From Megalopta genalis (lineage: Eukaryota; Arthropoda; Insecta; Hymenoptera; Halictidae), in assembly GCF_051020955.1 (NCBI RefSeq), contig NC_135019.1, forward strand, positions 21,953,375 to 22,017,374: 64,000 bases of DNA. The letters are read 5' to 3'. Positions 10,421 through 22,561 of this stretch are shown piece by piece. The position numbers and the translations under genes are program-made. Position 1 is the first letter of the stretch; each line of letters opens with the position of its first letter. The notes below the pieces were generated by a model, which was given only the letters and a program-made list of their open reading frames with translations, had not been told where the DNA came from and searched no databases.

Positions 10421-10719
10421 AATTTGGATTTTCAGTACTCCAGATCAAGCATCAGCAATTCGAAAGCCCCAGTGAGGATACTCTGAAGTAATAGCAGAAA
10501 ATGAGCGACAAGTCGCCCAACTTGACCGCCACCCCCAGCGTGGGGATGGCGCCTTCCATGCTGTCGATGTACTGGAACTCACCAGCGCCCGAGATGTCCT
10601 TCCTAGTGATTCAGACCGCCACCTTGATCGAATTGTCATAAAACCAATTGCTGTGGACGATCCAAGACTCCACTCCGAGATAAAACCTGAAATATCGGCT
10701 ATTACTCGATATTGGAAGA

Positions 10720-10780
10720 TAAATAAAGTATAAATAAAGATAAATATATAAATAAATAAACAAATAAATAGATAGAAATA
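10720..10780. repeat. degenerate (AAAT)n repeat
   Basis: Run of AAATA/TAAA units inside the non-LTR relic. It may be the tail of a small inserted retroelement, but I could not define one. Confidence 0.6.
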
Positions 10781-11084
10781 TGTAAGCAAAAATCAACAGT
10801 CAGTACTTGTAATGGACAATAAAACAATAAAAAATATACGAAAATAAAAACAAATGTGTCTCTTTTCTGTCGAATCCCGTCACAGGGAAACCACTGGGAG
10901 AGGTGCCCCCCTCACATTCGTGGCCAAATCTACCGACAGTCTTCGTCGCCTACTTTTCGTATCGCCAGAGTCGCGGGGGAGCTTGTGGGGACCTGCCCGG
11001 ACCAACCTTCCGCAGTGACCTAAAAATGTACTCGACTCTCCCTAGACCTCTTTTTGCAAGTTCAAGAAGCCACCTTATATAATA

Positions 11085-12170
11085 TTAGGTCATTAAGTAT
11101 GAAATGTCTGATTTGAGACCTAAAGTTTGATTTATTATATCTCGGGCAAGAAGTAACATAATTAATCAAAATATGTTCCGAAACTATCAATATGCGAGAT
11201 CTGGTGAATACAGTGGATGACAAAGTGTTTCTAGGTCCAGTTCCTGTAGTTTCAGTAACGTAGATCTTGCAACGTGTGGTCGAGCGTTGTTCTGCAGGAG
11301 GATTGGTCTGTCCCTGTTCACCACCTCGGCTGCTTAATCTGCAGTTGCCTCATCATTTCTTCTAACTGATTGCAGTATAGGTCCGCCGTTATCGATTGCC
11401 CAGGTCTTATAAAACTACAGTGGATAACACCCGCGCTGGACCACCAAACAGACACCATTAGTTTCTTTTAGTGTATACTCGGCTTTGGGGTATGTTTTGG
11501 CGCTTCATCTTTGTCCAATCATTGTGCCAAGCGCTTGCGATTATCAAAGAATATCCATTTTTCATCACACGTAACTATCCGGAGCAAAAATGGATTGCTT
11601 TATAGTCGTGACTTAACTCATGTGGAACCCACCTATCTAGCTTCTTTACTTTTCCAATTGCTTTCAAATGGCTTAATATTGTTGGAATGATAACTCCAGA
11701 CCTTGCTGCTAATTCATGTGTCGTTTCAGATGGATCCGCTTCCACTACAACTATCAGTTGATCATCATCCACTTTGCTCTCAGGTCGCCCGCGTGGTTCA
11801 TTTTAGATATCAAAATCTCCATATCGGAATTTTTCAAACTATCGACGTACTGTCCGTTCATTAGCCATATCCTTGCCGAACACCTCTTTAACATTTCGAC
11901 TTGTCTGCACTGCACTAGTTCCACGACAGAACTTATATTCGAAAATAACACGAATTTTTGACATATCCATGGCTTCCAATATTTAACCCTCAAACGACAA
12001 TACTATAGACTATGAAAAACAAAAGAGTGCGTCTGAAAACCAGATGGTGTATCCCTTCTCACTGCAAAAAAAAAGACAACAACAAAAGATGGTCGAAGTG
12101 AAATATCGGAAACATCGGATATCAAACTTAATGCTTTAGGTAATCGGACATTTCCTACTTAATGACGTAA
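11085..12170 (-). mobile_element. mariner element with TIRs and TA duplications
   Basis: The left end TTAGGTCATTAAGTATGAAA and the reverse complement of the right end (TTACGTCATTAAGTAGGAAA) match over about 30 bp and are flanked by TA (11083-11084 and 12171-12172). The 1086-bp element carries one minus-strand transposase. It interrupts the minus-strand R1-like retrotransposon whose ORF1 lies at 12180-13020 and whose RT lies at 8.3-10.4 kb, so it inserted after that element. Confidence 0.88.
11190..11970 (-). pseudogene. mariner transposase, inactivated
   Basis: The ATG at 11970 (minus) begins MDMSKIRVIFEYKF. The first HTH follows, then RGRPESKVDDDQLIVVVEA, IPTILSHLKAIGKVKK and an intact WVPHEL linker near 11620. 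Further on, VTCDEKWIFFDNRKR is the first Asp block (about 11575-11530), and the second block near 11290 is damaged. Two in-frame stops interrupt the HTH (TAG in place of Trp, TAA in place of Lys, between 11870 and 11800), and a frameshift separates the last third. The C-terminus is missing, consistent with an element of 1.09 kb instead of 1.3 kb. Confidence 0.85.
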
Positions 12171-12179
12171 TATTTGGGC

Positions 12180-13020
12180 CACCTGATCTATCCAGCCACC
12201 TACCTGGCAGCTGACAGACACAACCTGGCACTCAGCCGTTTTATGGATCTCGCCGCATCACCTCGCATAGACCTTAAGACCCTTACATTCCTAGACCATG
12301 TGACCGTACTCGCTACAACGGAAACATTGCACGATTTCTTCTCGTAGCCTGGCCACGCAGTTTCTCCATCCCACCCTGATGGACGTCAGGGCGAGCAGCT
12401 TATCCGCAAGGACCGACCTGACGGACGACCTCCCCGTGAAAACTGGTCGTACCAACTTTATCTGAACATCATTGTCAGGCAGCTGTTTGCCGATGACCAC
12501 CCATATCACGGCTTCTGTAACATCACCCTCGAAGTGCTTAAGATGTAAAGTCTTGCGACACCCAAGTCTTGGGCCGACAGAGGCCTTCACAATCTCACCT
12601 TGGTATTAATGGGGCACTGTGCCCGGCTGCCTTTTGGAAGCCGCCCATCATGGTCACTAACACGTCCCCCTTCCTGCTTGCTCGGATGCCGGCGACTTGG
12701 AAGCCCTTCTCATCAAATATGGTACCACTTTTGCTCTGACGTTGAGACTTGGAGGGGACCATAGACCCCCAACATCCAATGGAGAGGACAGGATGGTGAC
12801 ACGAATACCAGACCTCCAGAAGGTCAACTCCGCCATCCTGCGTAGAGTATTCACGGTGAACCCCGGATGGAGAAAAAGGGAGACATGCCTATCGTTGTCG
12901 GAAGCGATCTTGACCAGATCCCTGAGAGCATTGAAGACCAGCTTGGGGCTGGTCGGGTCCTCATAAGTAACCCTGTCTAGATCTCCTGGAACCTATCCAG
13001 AAGGTTAAAATCTGTGGGAG
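12180..13020 (-). pseudogene. R1-like ORF1 (gag-like) relic
   Basis: Minus-strand frames 12854-12657 and 12590-12291 give a gag-like protein ending with CFRCSEYGHMV, a CCHC zinc-knuckle start followed by a stop where the last Cys should be. Upstream wording (RVTILSSPLDVGGLWSPPSL and WRNCVARLREEIVQC) fits the C-terminal half of ORF1 of R1/Jockey-group elements, the part that binds element RNA. A frameshift lies near 12600. It belongs with the RT relic at 8.3-10.4 kb; the mariner at 11085-12170 sits between the two ORFs. Confidence 0.6.
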
Positions 13021-13262
13021 CCTATAGTCGAGGAAGGTATTGAGGAAAGTCTCCTTCACTCATTTGTTTTCGAGGAGAGTATGTCCCTCCAAGTACCTCC
13101 CTGACTGTTCCATCCCTCTTTTTTTTATTTAACGTGGAGGAGGGTAGTGTGCGGTGCGAGGGTATTGTGGGGTTTGACCCACTAAAACCTCCACGGCGAC
13201 TTGAGGACGCTGATCCAATCGCTGGCGATTCAACGGGGGAGCCACGGGAACTCTTAGAGAAC

Positions 13263-15105
13263 ATTACCGCGGCCCACTTCCCTCCGCAACATCCCGTACT
13301 GGACCGGGTATTCAACCCACCTGTCCCGCAGGTGGGCCCCGATCATCCTCCTCAGATAGGGAGGGACCTGGTGCTCGATCAGGGCCTCCCTAATGGCGGA
13401 CCAGGACAGGATGTTAAATGCGTTGACGATGTCAATAGACACCGCCAAGCACACCCCGCCCCTTGCCACGGCATTGTCCGAGAGGGACTTAAGACGGTCG
13501 ATCGCCCCTCCCGGAAGCCAAACTGACAGTCCGTCAGAACGGGGCCGTCGCGGGACAGGTGCCTGGCGAGGCGGGCAACAATGATCTCCTCGGAAATCTT
13601 GCCCGCCTTATCCAGGAGATAAATGGGCCGGTACGTGGAGAGAGAATCCGCAGGCCTCCCATCCCTCCTCAAGAGGACCATCCGACTTCCTCTCCAGAGG
13701 TCGGAGAACGTCACCGTCCTCAGGAGCCTCAAATAAAGGCTCCTCAGCCTCTCCCCCAGGACGCTCATGACGAGCAACCAGACCCGGCCGGGGATACCGT
13801 CCGGCCCCGGGGGAGTATTCTTGCCCCGGAGCCATTTGACGACCCCGGCCATTTCCTCCGGCGCGACCTCAAGATCCGGGAACCACTCAAAGTCCTCTGG
13901 CACGCCCGAGTAGCCCCGTATCTAGGCTCTCCGTCACGGGGGGCGCCCAGGGACGTGATCGTCCCATTGCCATCTTGTATGGGCGCCCCCACGGATCTCT
14001 GTTCAGAGAACCGAGGAGATCGCGCCAGGCCTGGTCCTTTGCCCGCCCGATGGCCAGCTGCAGGGCGACCACCTTCTCCCTGTATCGCCCGTACAGCTGG
14101 GCAGCTAGCACGTCGCCTGCTTGCCGTCGTCGACGGGCGCGAACGTACTGGCGTCGCGCGCGGATGCACTCGGTGCGCAACTCCGCTATCGCGCGCGACC
14201 ACCAGTACACCGCCTTCCTTGGGAAGACCTTGGCCCGGGGCATGGCGACGTCGCAAATCGACGTCATTGCGCCCCGGAGCCAATGGGCCTCCCCTGTCCC
14301 GTCGACTGGCCCGGCCGGTGTTGCTGGCCAGGCTACGACATGGGCTGCCGCCATCAGAGCGTCCTGGTCGAAGCGCTTTAGCGCCCACCGCGGCTGAGGC
14401 GAACCCTCATCGGCGGGGCGACATCGGGGTGTCGATGGTGGGGCGGCTGAGAGGCCGAGAATTATGTATCTGTGGTTAGATTGCGTCTCGACCTCTTCCG
14501 CCATCCTCCACCCTGTAATACGGCGCTCGGCCGGGGGCGTTGCCCACGAAGGGTCAACGATAGACCCCCCGTTATGCCGCATGCACGTATGAAACGAGCC
14601 CGTGTATAAGAGACGGAGCTCGAGTCCCGTCGCCCAATCCAGCACCTCCCGGCCCCTCGAGTCAGTCCCGGGGGAACCCCAAGCCATGGCCTTGGCATTG
14701 AAGTGTCCCAGGACCAGCAGCGGACGGGGATGGCAGCGGGAGACGCATCTCCCTACCCCGTCCAGGTACTGTTAAAATTCGTCGAGGGATCACCTTGGAG
14801 GTGCGCATATCGCCACAACCGCGGTGCCTCCCCATTCGACGGCCAGGTCACCGCGCTCGATGAGAGAGCACGACGGGGACCCCGGCCTCCCTGCCCATAT
14901 CATCGCGGCGGAGCCGATCGAGTCTCCCATCCAGTATGGATGTTTGGGGACTCTGTACGGTTCCGCCACGACGGCCAACCCGGCACCCTACTCAGCCAGA
15001 CATTGAAGCAGAAGATCCTGCGCCCTGGCCGAGCTGTTCAAGTTGGCTTGAATTATCGGGCCCCTGGTCCCCATTATTCGGCAGTGTCCATTGTCGTCAC
15101 GACCG
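13263..15105 (-). pseudogene. R1-clade ORF2: APE endonuclease plus truncated RT
   Basis: ORF2 starts near 15105 (MGTRGPIIQANLNSSARAQ), the usual R1-type endonuclease beginning. A TAG (for Tyr) follows within 30 codons, then TGA and TAA near 14780-14760. The catalytic GDFNA block reads GHFNAKAMAWG near 14700, and the SDHRYI block reads SNHRYI near 14475, so two essential Asp residues are lost. RT fingers are clear at 13903-13379 (VVKWLRGKNTPPGPDGIPGR, YRPIYLLD, CQFGFREGRST). The sequence ends near 13263 before the YADD palm. ORF2 normally nicks target DNA and copies element RNA at the nick; this copy cannot. Confidence 0.85.
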
Positions 15106-16989
15106 CGGAAGCGGTGGCGTCTGGGGCTTATTGGACCCATCCACCCCCGCGAGCGCGACGGTGGCGTCAGTCGACACCGACAGCGGTCTAGTTGCCACGG
15201 CGGCTGCTGCCCTGGCCGCCGTGGCATTCCTCTTTCTCTTCGTCTTATCCCATATTGAGCCGCCTCTCCTTGCTCGCCCCGCACTGGCGGGGCACGCCCG
15301 GCTGCCGAGTCGGTATCCGGCCGGCCTGCCCGCGCCCGCAGAAAGCGGGCAATTTGGCGAGGCCGAACACCCGCTGACCTTATGATCTCGACTGCCGCAC
15401 CCGTAGCAGCAGTCGGACCGATCCTCGGCCGCAGTGCACCCCTGTCTGGTGTGGCCCATGCCGAGGCAGCGATAGCACTGCAAAGGCCGGGCGCTAAGGG
15501 CCTCCACGGCGGCCCGGATCCAGCCCACGGTGATCGTACCAACGACCGCCACTTTACGTGCGGCCGCAGCCGGGCACTGGACCCAAAGGGTGCCAAGGCC
15601 CGAGGGGGAGGACCGGATCTCGCCTGTTCTAATCTCCCCCTCGGTGCACCCACCAACACAGGCGATCACCGTGGCGACCTCCCGGGGGGTGGTTGAGTCA
15701 ACGAGGCCGCGATCACCGTCCCGCCGGCCGGCGCCGTTACTGTAAGCGCGCGGCGGACGTTGAGGCAGAGGTGCCTTCTTGGGGGACGTCGGGGTCACCC
15801 GTCTCGTCGCCCTCCCGGCCGGTGTGGCTTTGGCAACTGCCGCCGGTTTGACGAAGGCAGCCGCCTTTTTGGCCTTCCGGCCAACCACCTTACACCACAC
15901 TTCCGGGGTTGAAGGTGCGACGGAGGGCGGCGCCAAGTCAGCTCACGGGCAAGCGGGCTGCGTCTGGGCCGCTTTAGCGGTCGCAGCTCGCCCCCTCTTC
16001 GTACCCATCCTCTTTGTGCGCCCCTCCCTGTCCGAAGACTGAGGGGGGGGGGGGGCGGACGGCCCAGGTGCCACCGATCGCGGGGCCGAATGCACCTGCG
16101 GCGCAAGCTTCCTCCTAAATTATGTCAATTTGGCATCAATGAGGGAGCTTATTTGCGCCAGCATATCTGCCGGCGCAACCGCAGGTGGGCGCGAGGATCT
16201 TCTCCGCCCGGGGCGTTGGCGCTCTGGGGCGCCGACGATCGGCAACGGCACTGAGCCCCCCTCCGGGCCTGGCGGTAGAGGCTCGCCTCCACCACCTGAC
16301 GGAGCCGGGCCACCTCCGCCTGCAGCTCCGTCAATTGCCCCCTGAGGAGAGCATTTTCGGTCTCCAAAACCCGGGTAGCGTCGGTAGCTGACCTAACTGC
16401 CAGCTCCGACACCCCCACCCTGCCATTCAAGAAGGCCATCTTCAGGGCGCGGGCCAAGTTGCCCTTTAGCCGGAGATCCTGGCCACCTCGGCCAGGCTCT
16501 CCAATATCGCGGCCGCGACATCCCGCGTCGGACGGTTGCGGAAATTTTTTGCGATTTCTGCCTCGTCCGGGTACGGGATGCCCGACCGCGATGGTCTCGA
16601 CAGGAGGGCACCCAGGTCAAAAATGACCTCCGCCTCTCTTACCTCAACCTCCAGCTGGGAGTCATCGGCCAGCTTATGTCTGGCCTCGGCGAGGTCAGCA
16701 TAGTCGCCGGTCGTCGGCGGCCGGCCCCTCTTTTTCGCGCAGCTAGTGCCCGGGGCGCTCTGCGGTGAGAAGTTGGAGGATACCGAGGAATCGGACTCCG
16801 ATTCCGTCCGCAACACCGGCCCGGCGACCCGTTCGAGGCGATCGTATAGCTCGCGTATGCCTTCTTCATCCCGTTGACGTTCATTGTCAATATATGTCGC
16901 CCGGGGACTGTTCGCCCACACCTGGACACGATGGGCTCTGGGCGTTCGGAAGCCCCCTGAGCAGTAAACTCCATACTACTTTCGGACAT
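15097..16989 (-). pseudogene. R1-clade ORF1 (gag-like, CCHC knuckles)
   Basis: The ATG at 16989 (MSESSMEFTAQG) opens ORF1. A frameshift near 16875 leads to an acidic part and a predicted coiled coil at about 16440-16310 (LETENALLRGQLTELQAEV). Another frame change follows before the long C-terminal segment (15936-15097). This has CYRCLGMGHTRQGC, then CYGCGSRDHKVSGC, then a third motif in which a Cys is Ser and the His is Tyr. ORF1 protein binds element RNA and packages it with ORF2. Overlap with the start of ORF2 at 15105 is as expected for R1-clade elements. Confidence 0.85.
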
Positions 16990-17488
16990 AGTTCCATAAA
17001 GTTCTTCCTTGGTCGCTCTTAGTTTTCACCGCTCAGACTGGACCTCACCCGCATGGGAGGCCCTGCCAGGAACCGAAGTTCCCGCCGGCATCGCTCCAGT
17101 CTTCATCGCGGGTACTTAAGCCTCTATACCACGACAAGGTGGTGACCGCATAGGGGGGACTGCTCCATCCTCCGATACTCTGCCTGAGTACCTGGCGCGG
17201 GGTGGGGGGGGGGGCATCGAAGCCCTCTCCGTTTGAGTAGACGTCACATAAAAGGCGGGGAGCTTGTAACATCGAGGTTCGGATTGTTAGGGAGATTTAA
17301 ATGATCTCGATTCTAGTCACAAAGGTAAAACAAAATATGAACTTCATTTGAATGTGAAAAAAAATAACAATCTGTGATGAACGGGAAACGAAAATACCTG
17401 TCTTTGGCTATAATCTATGGAAAGAATCATCGCTGACTTACGGAATTGTGAAAGAGTCGCCGCTGACTCTCGGAACTATATGTACACT

Positions 17489-18180
17489 TATACAGGGTGT
17501 CCCACAAATGTCTCGCAATATGGAGATGTGGGGTAGCTAAGGTCATTGTAAGTAACTTTTTCCTTTGCGAAAATGCAATCTGCGGTTTTGTTTACGAGTT
17601 ATTAACGAAAAACACTGACCTATGAGAGGTGAGGGCGCGAAGTTCGAGAGCCCGCAGCACGAGGCTTTGACAAGTTATTTTGAAGGTCGGGACAGACTCG
17701 AGCCTCGTTCGAAGTATTGAACAAGTCACAAAGCGTGAACTTTGCGGATTTTTTTTACTACGTAAAAGTGATATTTTTAAGAAAAATGCTGTTCACCTCT
17801 ACTTTAGAACTTCTGAAGAATATTTACTAACTTTTCGGACCCGAAATAATATGTAGTTTAACCGTGACAGGCGTTTTAATTTTCTAGTATGCAAGACACC
17901 TCATGTCTGCCATATGAAATTTTTATGCAAGGTGTACAGATACCGCACATACCGTGTCCGAATAGAATTCAACGAATGATTCGCAAAGCTGATGTAGTAA
18001 TAAATAATCGCGTCTAGGGACGTAAAGGATTTGTTTATTAGAGAAATATGAGAAATGTTATCAATAAGAAACTCACCCATTTAGTTGAGGATGCATTTGC
18101 TGACTCGTACACACTGACCTCGTACAACGTACAGCTGATCCCAGGTCGATGACCGCAACATTCGAGGGATATTGTCGGAG
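17489..18180 (-). repeat. repeat family A, copy 1 (TATACAGGGTG end)
   Basis: Starts with TATACAGGGTGTCCCACAAA and is nearly collinear with 47745-48450. The same material in opposite orientation forms 32200-32972, which follows a DUF4817-type transposase. The repeat is therefore probably the 3' non-coding half of that transposon class, here on the minus strand. No transposase coding is attached to this copy. The tail 18150-18430 includes CGGCCAAAAGCGCA, also found at 48480. Confidence 0.7.
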
Positions 18181-18348
18181 GAACCTCTGGTATGGTTATT
18201 TACGAAGTTCACTTACACTGCACTTGTGGGTACTACGAAAGATCACCGAGACTCGTTCGTGGATTATCGTTTATTCGACGCGTTCGTTCGGGAGTCGATG
18301 TTTCACTGCCGAAAAATTCAGGCCTTGACCGTGAGCCTTTGTTGTTCG

Positions 18349-18533
18349 TCGTTCGATCGTCCGAGGAAATGACACCCGATACCATTTTCTTCGAACGGCC
18401 AAAAGCGCAAGGTACCGCCATGTGAAATAAACCAGATGTGCAGAGACGTAAACTGAGACGTATACTTAGAACGTAATTAACGGCCGTTCGAGGAAAATGG
18501 TATCGGGTGTTATTTCCTCGGACGACCGAACGA
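18349..18533. repeat. 52-bp inverted repeat (foldback)
   Basis: The arm 18349-18400 and the arm 18482-18533 are reverse complements with three mismatches in 52 positions, all transition-type differences. The loop is 81 bp. Outside the arms similarity stops abruptly. The structure is a short foldback element or the product of a local inverted duplication. Confidence 0.9.
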
Positions 18534-18539
18534 CGTTCG

Positions 18540-19760
18540 CCTAAACGTAGGTTCGGCGTGATTACAATTTGACTGTCGTGCTCGCCTACGCAGCGCGAAT
18601 GACACGAAAGCGCGGTGGCGGCCGTCGTAAAGGCGGCGCAAAATGGCGATACTGCGGGGATTCCAGAGCTTTTCGAAGTTGTCGGATTCAGGTTCAAATC
18701 AGGTCGCGAACCGTACCGGAATCCCCGAGCTGACCGAACGCGTGTGATATCGACGATCCGCACACTTTCCCCTTTCCCGGAACCCCAAGTGCCCGAGGAA
18801 ACCTTCTGAGCGTGACGGAGACTCAACGAGACTTCGTCAAACGTTCCCGCTCGGGATCGGACAGTATCGTGGGGCGAGATGCGCCTCCAGGCGTTAGAAC
18901 TCCGAGTTCTCCGAAGGTCTCCCCCCCTCCCCGCCTAACTCCGAAACACCACGCAATATTAAGCGAAGGATCATAGAAAACGACTCACCGTCTCCAGCAC
19001 CTCGCAACTCGTCATCCATCTTTTTCTAGTAGTCCCTCGCTCTCACTCTCTCTTTCACACGCTCGGTCGGGTGGTTACAAAACACTTTTATGCACCGATG
19101 GTTCGCTCAACAGTGATCCTTCGCGATTTTCCGGCCGCGACGGAGCCCGATCCTCCGTACCCCCACCACTCTACTCGCTCGCGGGTCTTAGTCCAATTGG
19201 CCTGCCTAATTGCGCGATAAGGAATTTACACAGGACCGTCCCGCGGAAGGCCTGTGACCCGAGGTCGAATCCGACTTGTCCCAGGTGCGGTCGCTTCTGG
19301 CGACCGAGAAAGTACTCCCAACATCTATCCAGGCCACCTTCGCACCACCCACGCTTCCCGAGGCCCTTCCGTGCGGGATGGGACGACTTCAGGACGTCGA
19401 AATGTGGATTCTCCTTACAGTTCCGATGTCTTGGTGGGCTTTTGTTCCTGGTCGTCCCCGGATTGGCTGGCCCGTGTGCGAAGTATCTCTGATCATCCAT
19501 CTACGCGCGCGTGGGACGTTTTGAGGGTGGCCAACAATAGGGTTCGGTTCCATTCCAGCGCCAGCCAGAGGGTGCCCTCTCAGCGGGTCAGTGGCGGGCA
19601 CTAGGTCCGCTCCTGGAAACATCGACGAACTCTGCCCGCGGGGTGCGAATTAGCCGGGCGCAAGTACACCGAATTTTTCTCTCAGGGAGTGCTACCATGC
19701 CGGTGTCAAGTCAGCCCGATACTAGTGGGGGGGATTCGGTCCTCTGTCGCAGCATTTTCT
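18540..19760. other. GC-rich unassigned region with one dispersed repeat
   Basis: No recognisable protein. Overlapping frames at 19171-19622 on both strands encode nothing I can name and are likely chance in GC-rich DNA. Positions 18590-18890 resemble 63345-63600 in the same order (for example AATCCCCGAGCTGACCGA and GCGAGATG...GCACCTC), so part is a diverged dispersed repeat. A G-rich run lies near 19728. Confidence 0.4.
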
Positions 19761-21239
19761 TCCGCTTCTACAAGATGGCGGGACAGCGTCACGAAAGCGA
19801 CACGACATAAGACATATTTTATAAGTACACTTAATTTATTCTATTCATTATAAAAGCGCAGCGTAGAGAATGAGTTAGTGTAAGTTATTGTTTGAATTTC
19901 ACGCCGCAAATCGTATCGAAATATCTCAAATAGGTGTACACAAGAAAGCTATAGCCATCGTAATAACTTTCGCCGGGAAGTCCCTTTCGTGGAAATTATA
20001 TCTCGTCGAACCGTTACAATGCATCACAACCAATTTGTCGCGTAGATAATTCCCGCAGAGAAAACAATACGTGTCGGGAACCGCTGCGTGAGGAAATACG
20101 CATAGCAGAAAATAACTTTAGCAAATTTAATACGATATTCAATTATACTTTAAAAAATCTAGGTCATGGTATTCATGAATGTAAGAAACGCGAGTTCAAT
20201 GGCACTGTCTGATACGATTCTTGATTTGCTATAGCCACTATGAAATTCTTGTAGAGCTTCACTTCCCGAACAAGAACCCGGAAACCGAATTGTTCCATCA
20301 CACTCAGTTTACAAAAAAAAACGAGCTTTTGTAAAAATCCAGAATTTTCGAAAAAAGTGAGGTATTGCATGAAAAGTAAAATCGTTAGAAAATGGCATAC
20401 AATTTGTTAATTATTTTTGGACCTAAATAGCTATAAGTTAATGTCAAAGTTTAAAGAAGAGGCGACGTGCGTAGTTTCTTCGCAATAATTTTGTAGTTCT
20501 ACAAAAAGTTCTTTGCCCAGCAGGAAAACTCTCAGGATCGGTTCTGTAGACATTTCTGAAGAAAAAACGGTCCGATAGAAGTATCGGAACGATTTATATT
20601 TCGAACAGGCCGAGAAAATATTCGTCGGCAACGCGCGGAGGACGTTTTGTCGCCATGTGCTCCGCTGCTATGCGTAATCAACATCGATGGAGGGATCCAG
20701 TGGAGCATCCACTTTGTGTAGATAATATTTGAATATTTTGTTACTAGTATCATACCTCTATTGTTTAACAATATGTTTCAAGAAGTTTAACATTTTTTAA
20801 ATTATTTTTTAGCTCAAGAAATAGCTACCGCATCATAATTCCTATCGCCTTAGAATTCTAAACATGCCGCCTCCCTTGAAGGTATGATGTTCAACAAATG
20901 GAATGACGAAAACAATGCTGACGTAGTGTGTAGTACAAATAACAAATATTGTATCGATTATATAGATAAGTTACTAAATATCTTGATGTAGCACGAGTAC
21001 ACAGATAACATTTATCTCAATCATAAAAGTGCACGATATATAAAGGATCATCACATCAAAGACTGGTAACACATAAGCAATAAACGAAGAGAGATTAAAG
21101 CTAAACTAATTTATTAGAATAGAATGCGATAAACACTTAAACCTATACATGTATAAACAGTTGCATTGTTATATAAAATCCAATACTATAAAACAGTTGA
21201 ATTCATTTAAACTTATTATCTACTAAATCTATGAACTTA
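19761..21239. other. AT-rich intergenic stretch with short dispersed repeats
   Basis: No coding signal. Positions 20275-20370 are an imperfect reverse complement of 63905-64000 and also resemble 60390-60500. Positions 20826-20865 nearly repeat at 29750-29790 (CGCATCATAA...AGAATTCTAAACAT). The remainder shows nothing I can support. Confidence 0.5.
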
Positions 21240-22557
21240 TGCAGCTGTCTGTGCTCCTGTCCGTGGACCATTTACGTCATCATCTACTGGTAGGATGCAA
21301 ATCTTCGTAAATGGCCTCTTTAAGATGACGAAGCTCAATAATCCTTCCTGTGCGCCATTTTAATGGTGGCAAGTTGTCCTCCTTGACCACCACTAACGTT
21401 CCTAGTCCGAATTTTTATGGGTTGTCCAATTGCCACTTATGTCTCTGCTGCAGTTGATGCAAATATTTCCTTGTGACCATCTAGTCAGTCTATGCTACAA
21501 CATATACTGAAGGTGGTATTTGATTAACCGAGTTGGTTGAACATGTCGGATGTCAGAATCTGGTAGAGATGTCATTGTGCCACCAATAAGGAAATGATTA
21601 GGTGTAAGAAGAATGAGGTCTGATGCATCGTCAATTAAAGAGCATAATGGTCGGGAGTTCATGGACGATTCAACCTGTGTCAGTACTGTATATAATTCCC
21701 CAAAGGTTAAATTGGTCTCCCCAATCACTCGTTTCAAATGATACTTTGTTGATTTCACAGTACCTTCCCATAATCCGCCGAAATGCGGTGCATTGGGAGG
21801 AATAAAATGCCATTGATTATTTTTCGTACTACAAAAATCAACCATTCCTCGACGCGCAAAGAAACGACGTAGACAGTTTAAAAACGCTTGCATAATGAGA
21901 TCTGATGTCAGTTCAATGTGAACTGCCCTAGTTACAAAGCATACAAATATGCATATACGTCTTTATTATTACATGGCATCACGATTTTTCTCTAATTGGG
22001 AATGAACCCGTGTAATCAACTCCGTAGGTATCAAACGCACGAGATAGTGTTAACCTAGATGCCGGTAAATCTCCGGAAACATTTTACGCATTACCTCAAT
22101 AACCTTTTCGCAGTAGCCCTAGAGGAGAGCGGCCAATATTTTTGACGAATTGATGAAATTACTAATTGATATCCTTCATGTAGTAATTGAATGTGCTCAT
22201 GTCTAATAATTAAATGTGTAAGTTGATGTTTCGCGTGTAATATTATGGAATGTTTTTCATCGTAGGTAAATTGTGCATTACTTGATTTTGATATAGTTTT
22301 AGAATTCTCTAAATTCTCCTTTGCAGATGCATTTTGTTGCGCTAATTTAATTAGGAGTATTCTCGCCTTTTCCAAGTCTTGTACCGTTAGAAATTTATTA
22401 CAAGTATCATTAGTAATTTCATTTGTCACTCTAGATTTCGATCCTTTTTTGTTTTTAATATTGTATATAAATCTTAAACAATACGCAGTCACGCGTACTA
22501 ATCGATGATATGAGGAATATTTATCAAATAAATCCCAGTGACTATTGATAGTTCCTA
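21240..22557 (-). pseudogene. pol: Pao/BEL integrase relic
   Basis: On the minus strand, 22557-22091 reads INSHWDLFDKYSSYHRLVRV through IRHEHIQLLHEGYQLVISSIRQKYW, the zinc-binding and linker region that precedes the Pao integrase core. Positions 21893-21495 read CSTKNNQWHFIPPNAPHFGGLWEGTVKS and SSMNSRPL, the C-terminal part of the core plus DUF5641-like sequence. About 200 bp between 22090 and 21894 are too decayed to show the first two catalytic residues. Further traces (VVVKEDNLPPLKWRTGRI) run to about 21290. The zinc-binding part starts directly at the TTAA insertion at 22562. Confidence 0.82.
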
Positions 22558-22561
22558 TTAA

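Larger units (their letters stand above)
13118..17285 (-). mobile_element. R1-clade non-LTR retrotransposon, copy 1 (damaged)
   Basis: A GC-rich minus-strand element. The 5' untranslated part lies at about 17285-16990, ORF1 at 16989-15097, ORF2 below 15105, and the 3' end at 13118, where the plus strand shows a T run (the element's poly-A). Its 3' untranslated region, ending in TTTAACGTGG on the plus strand, matches that of copy 2 at 25.5 kb. RT sequence stops near 13263 and joins the 3' untranslated region directly, so the RT palm and C-terminal part are deleted. The 5' end is a guess from loss of GC-rich, ORF-like sequence. Confidence 0.8.

Noticed and set aside
13559..14479. 306-codon plus-strand frame
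   Set aside because: Proline- and arginine-rich shadow of R1 ORF2 in GC-rich DNA; the minus strand carries real RT and endonuclease blocks.
19171..19622. Overlapping 80-116-codon frames on both strands
   Set aside because: No recognisable motif, and multiple overlapping frames are expected in this GC-rich stretch.
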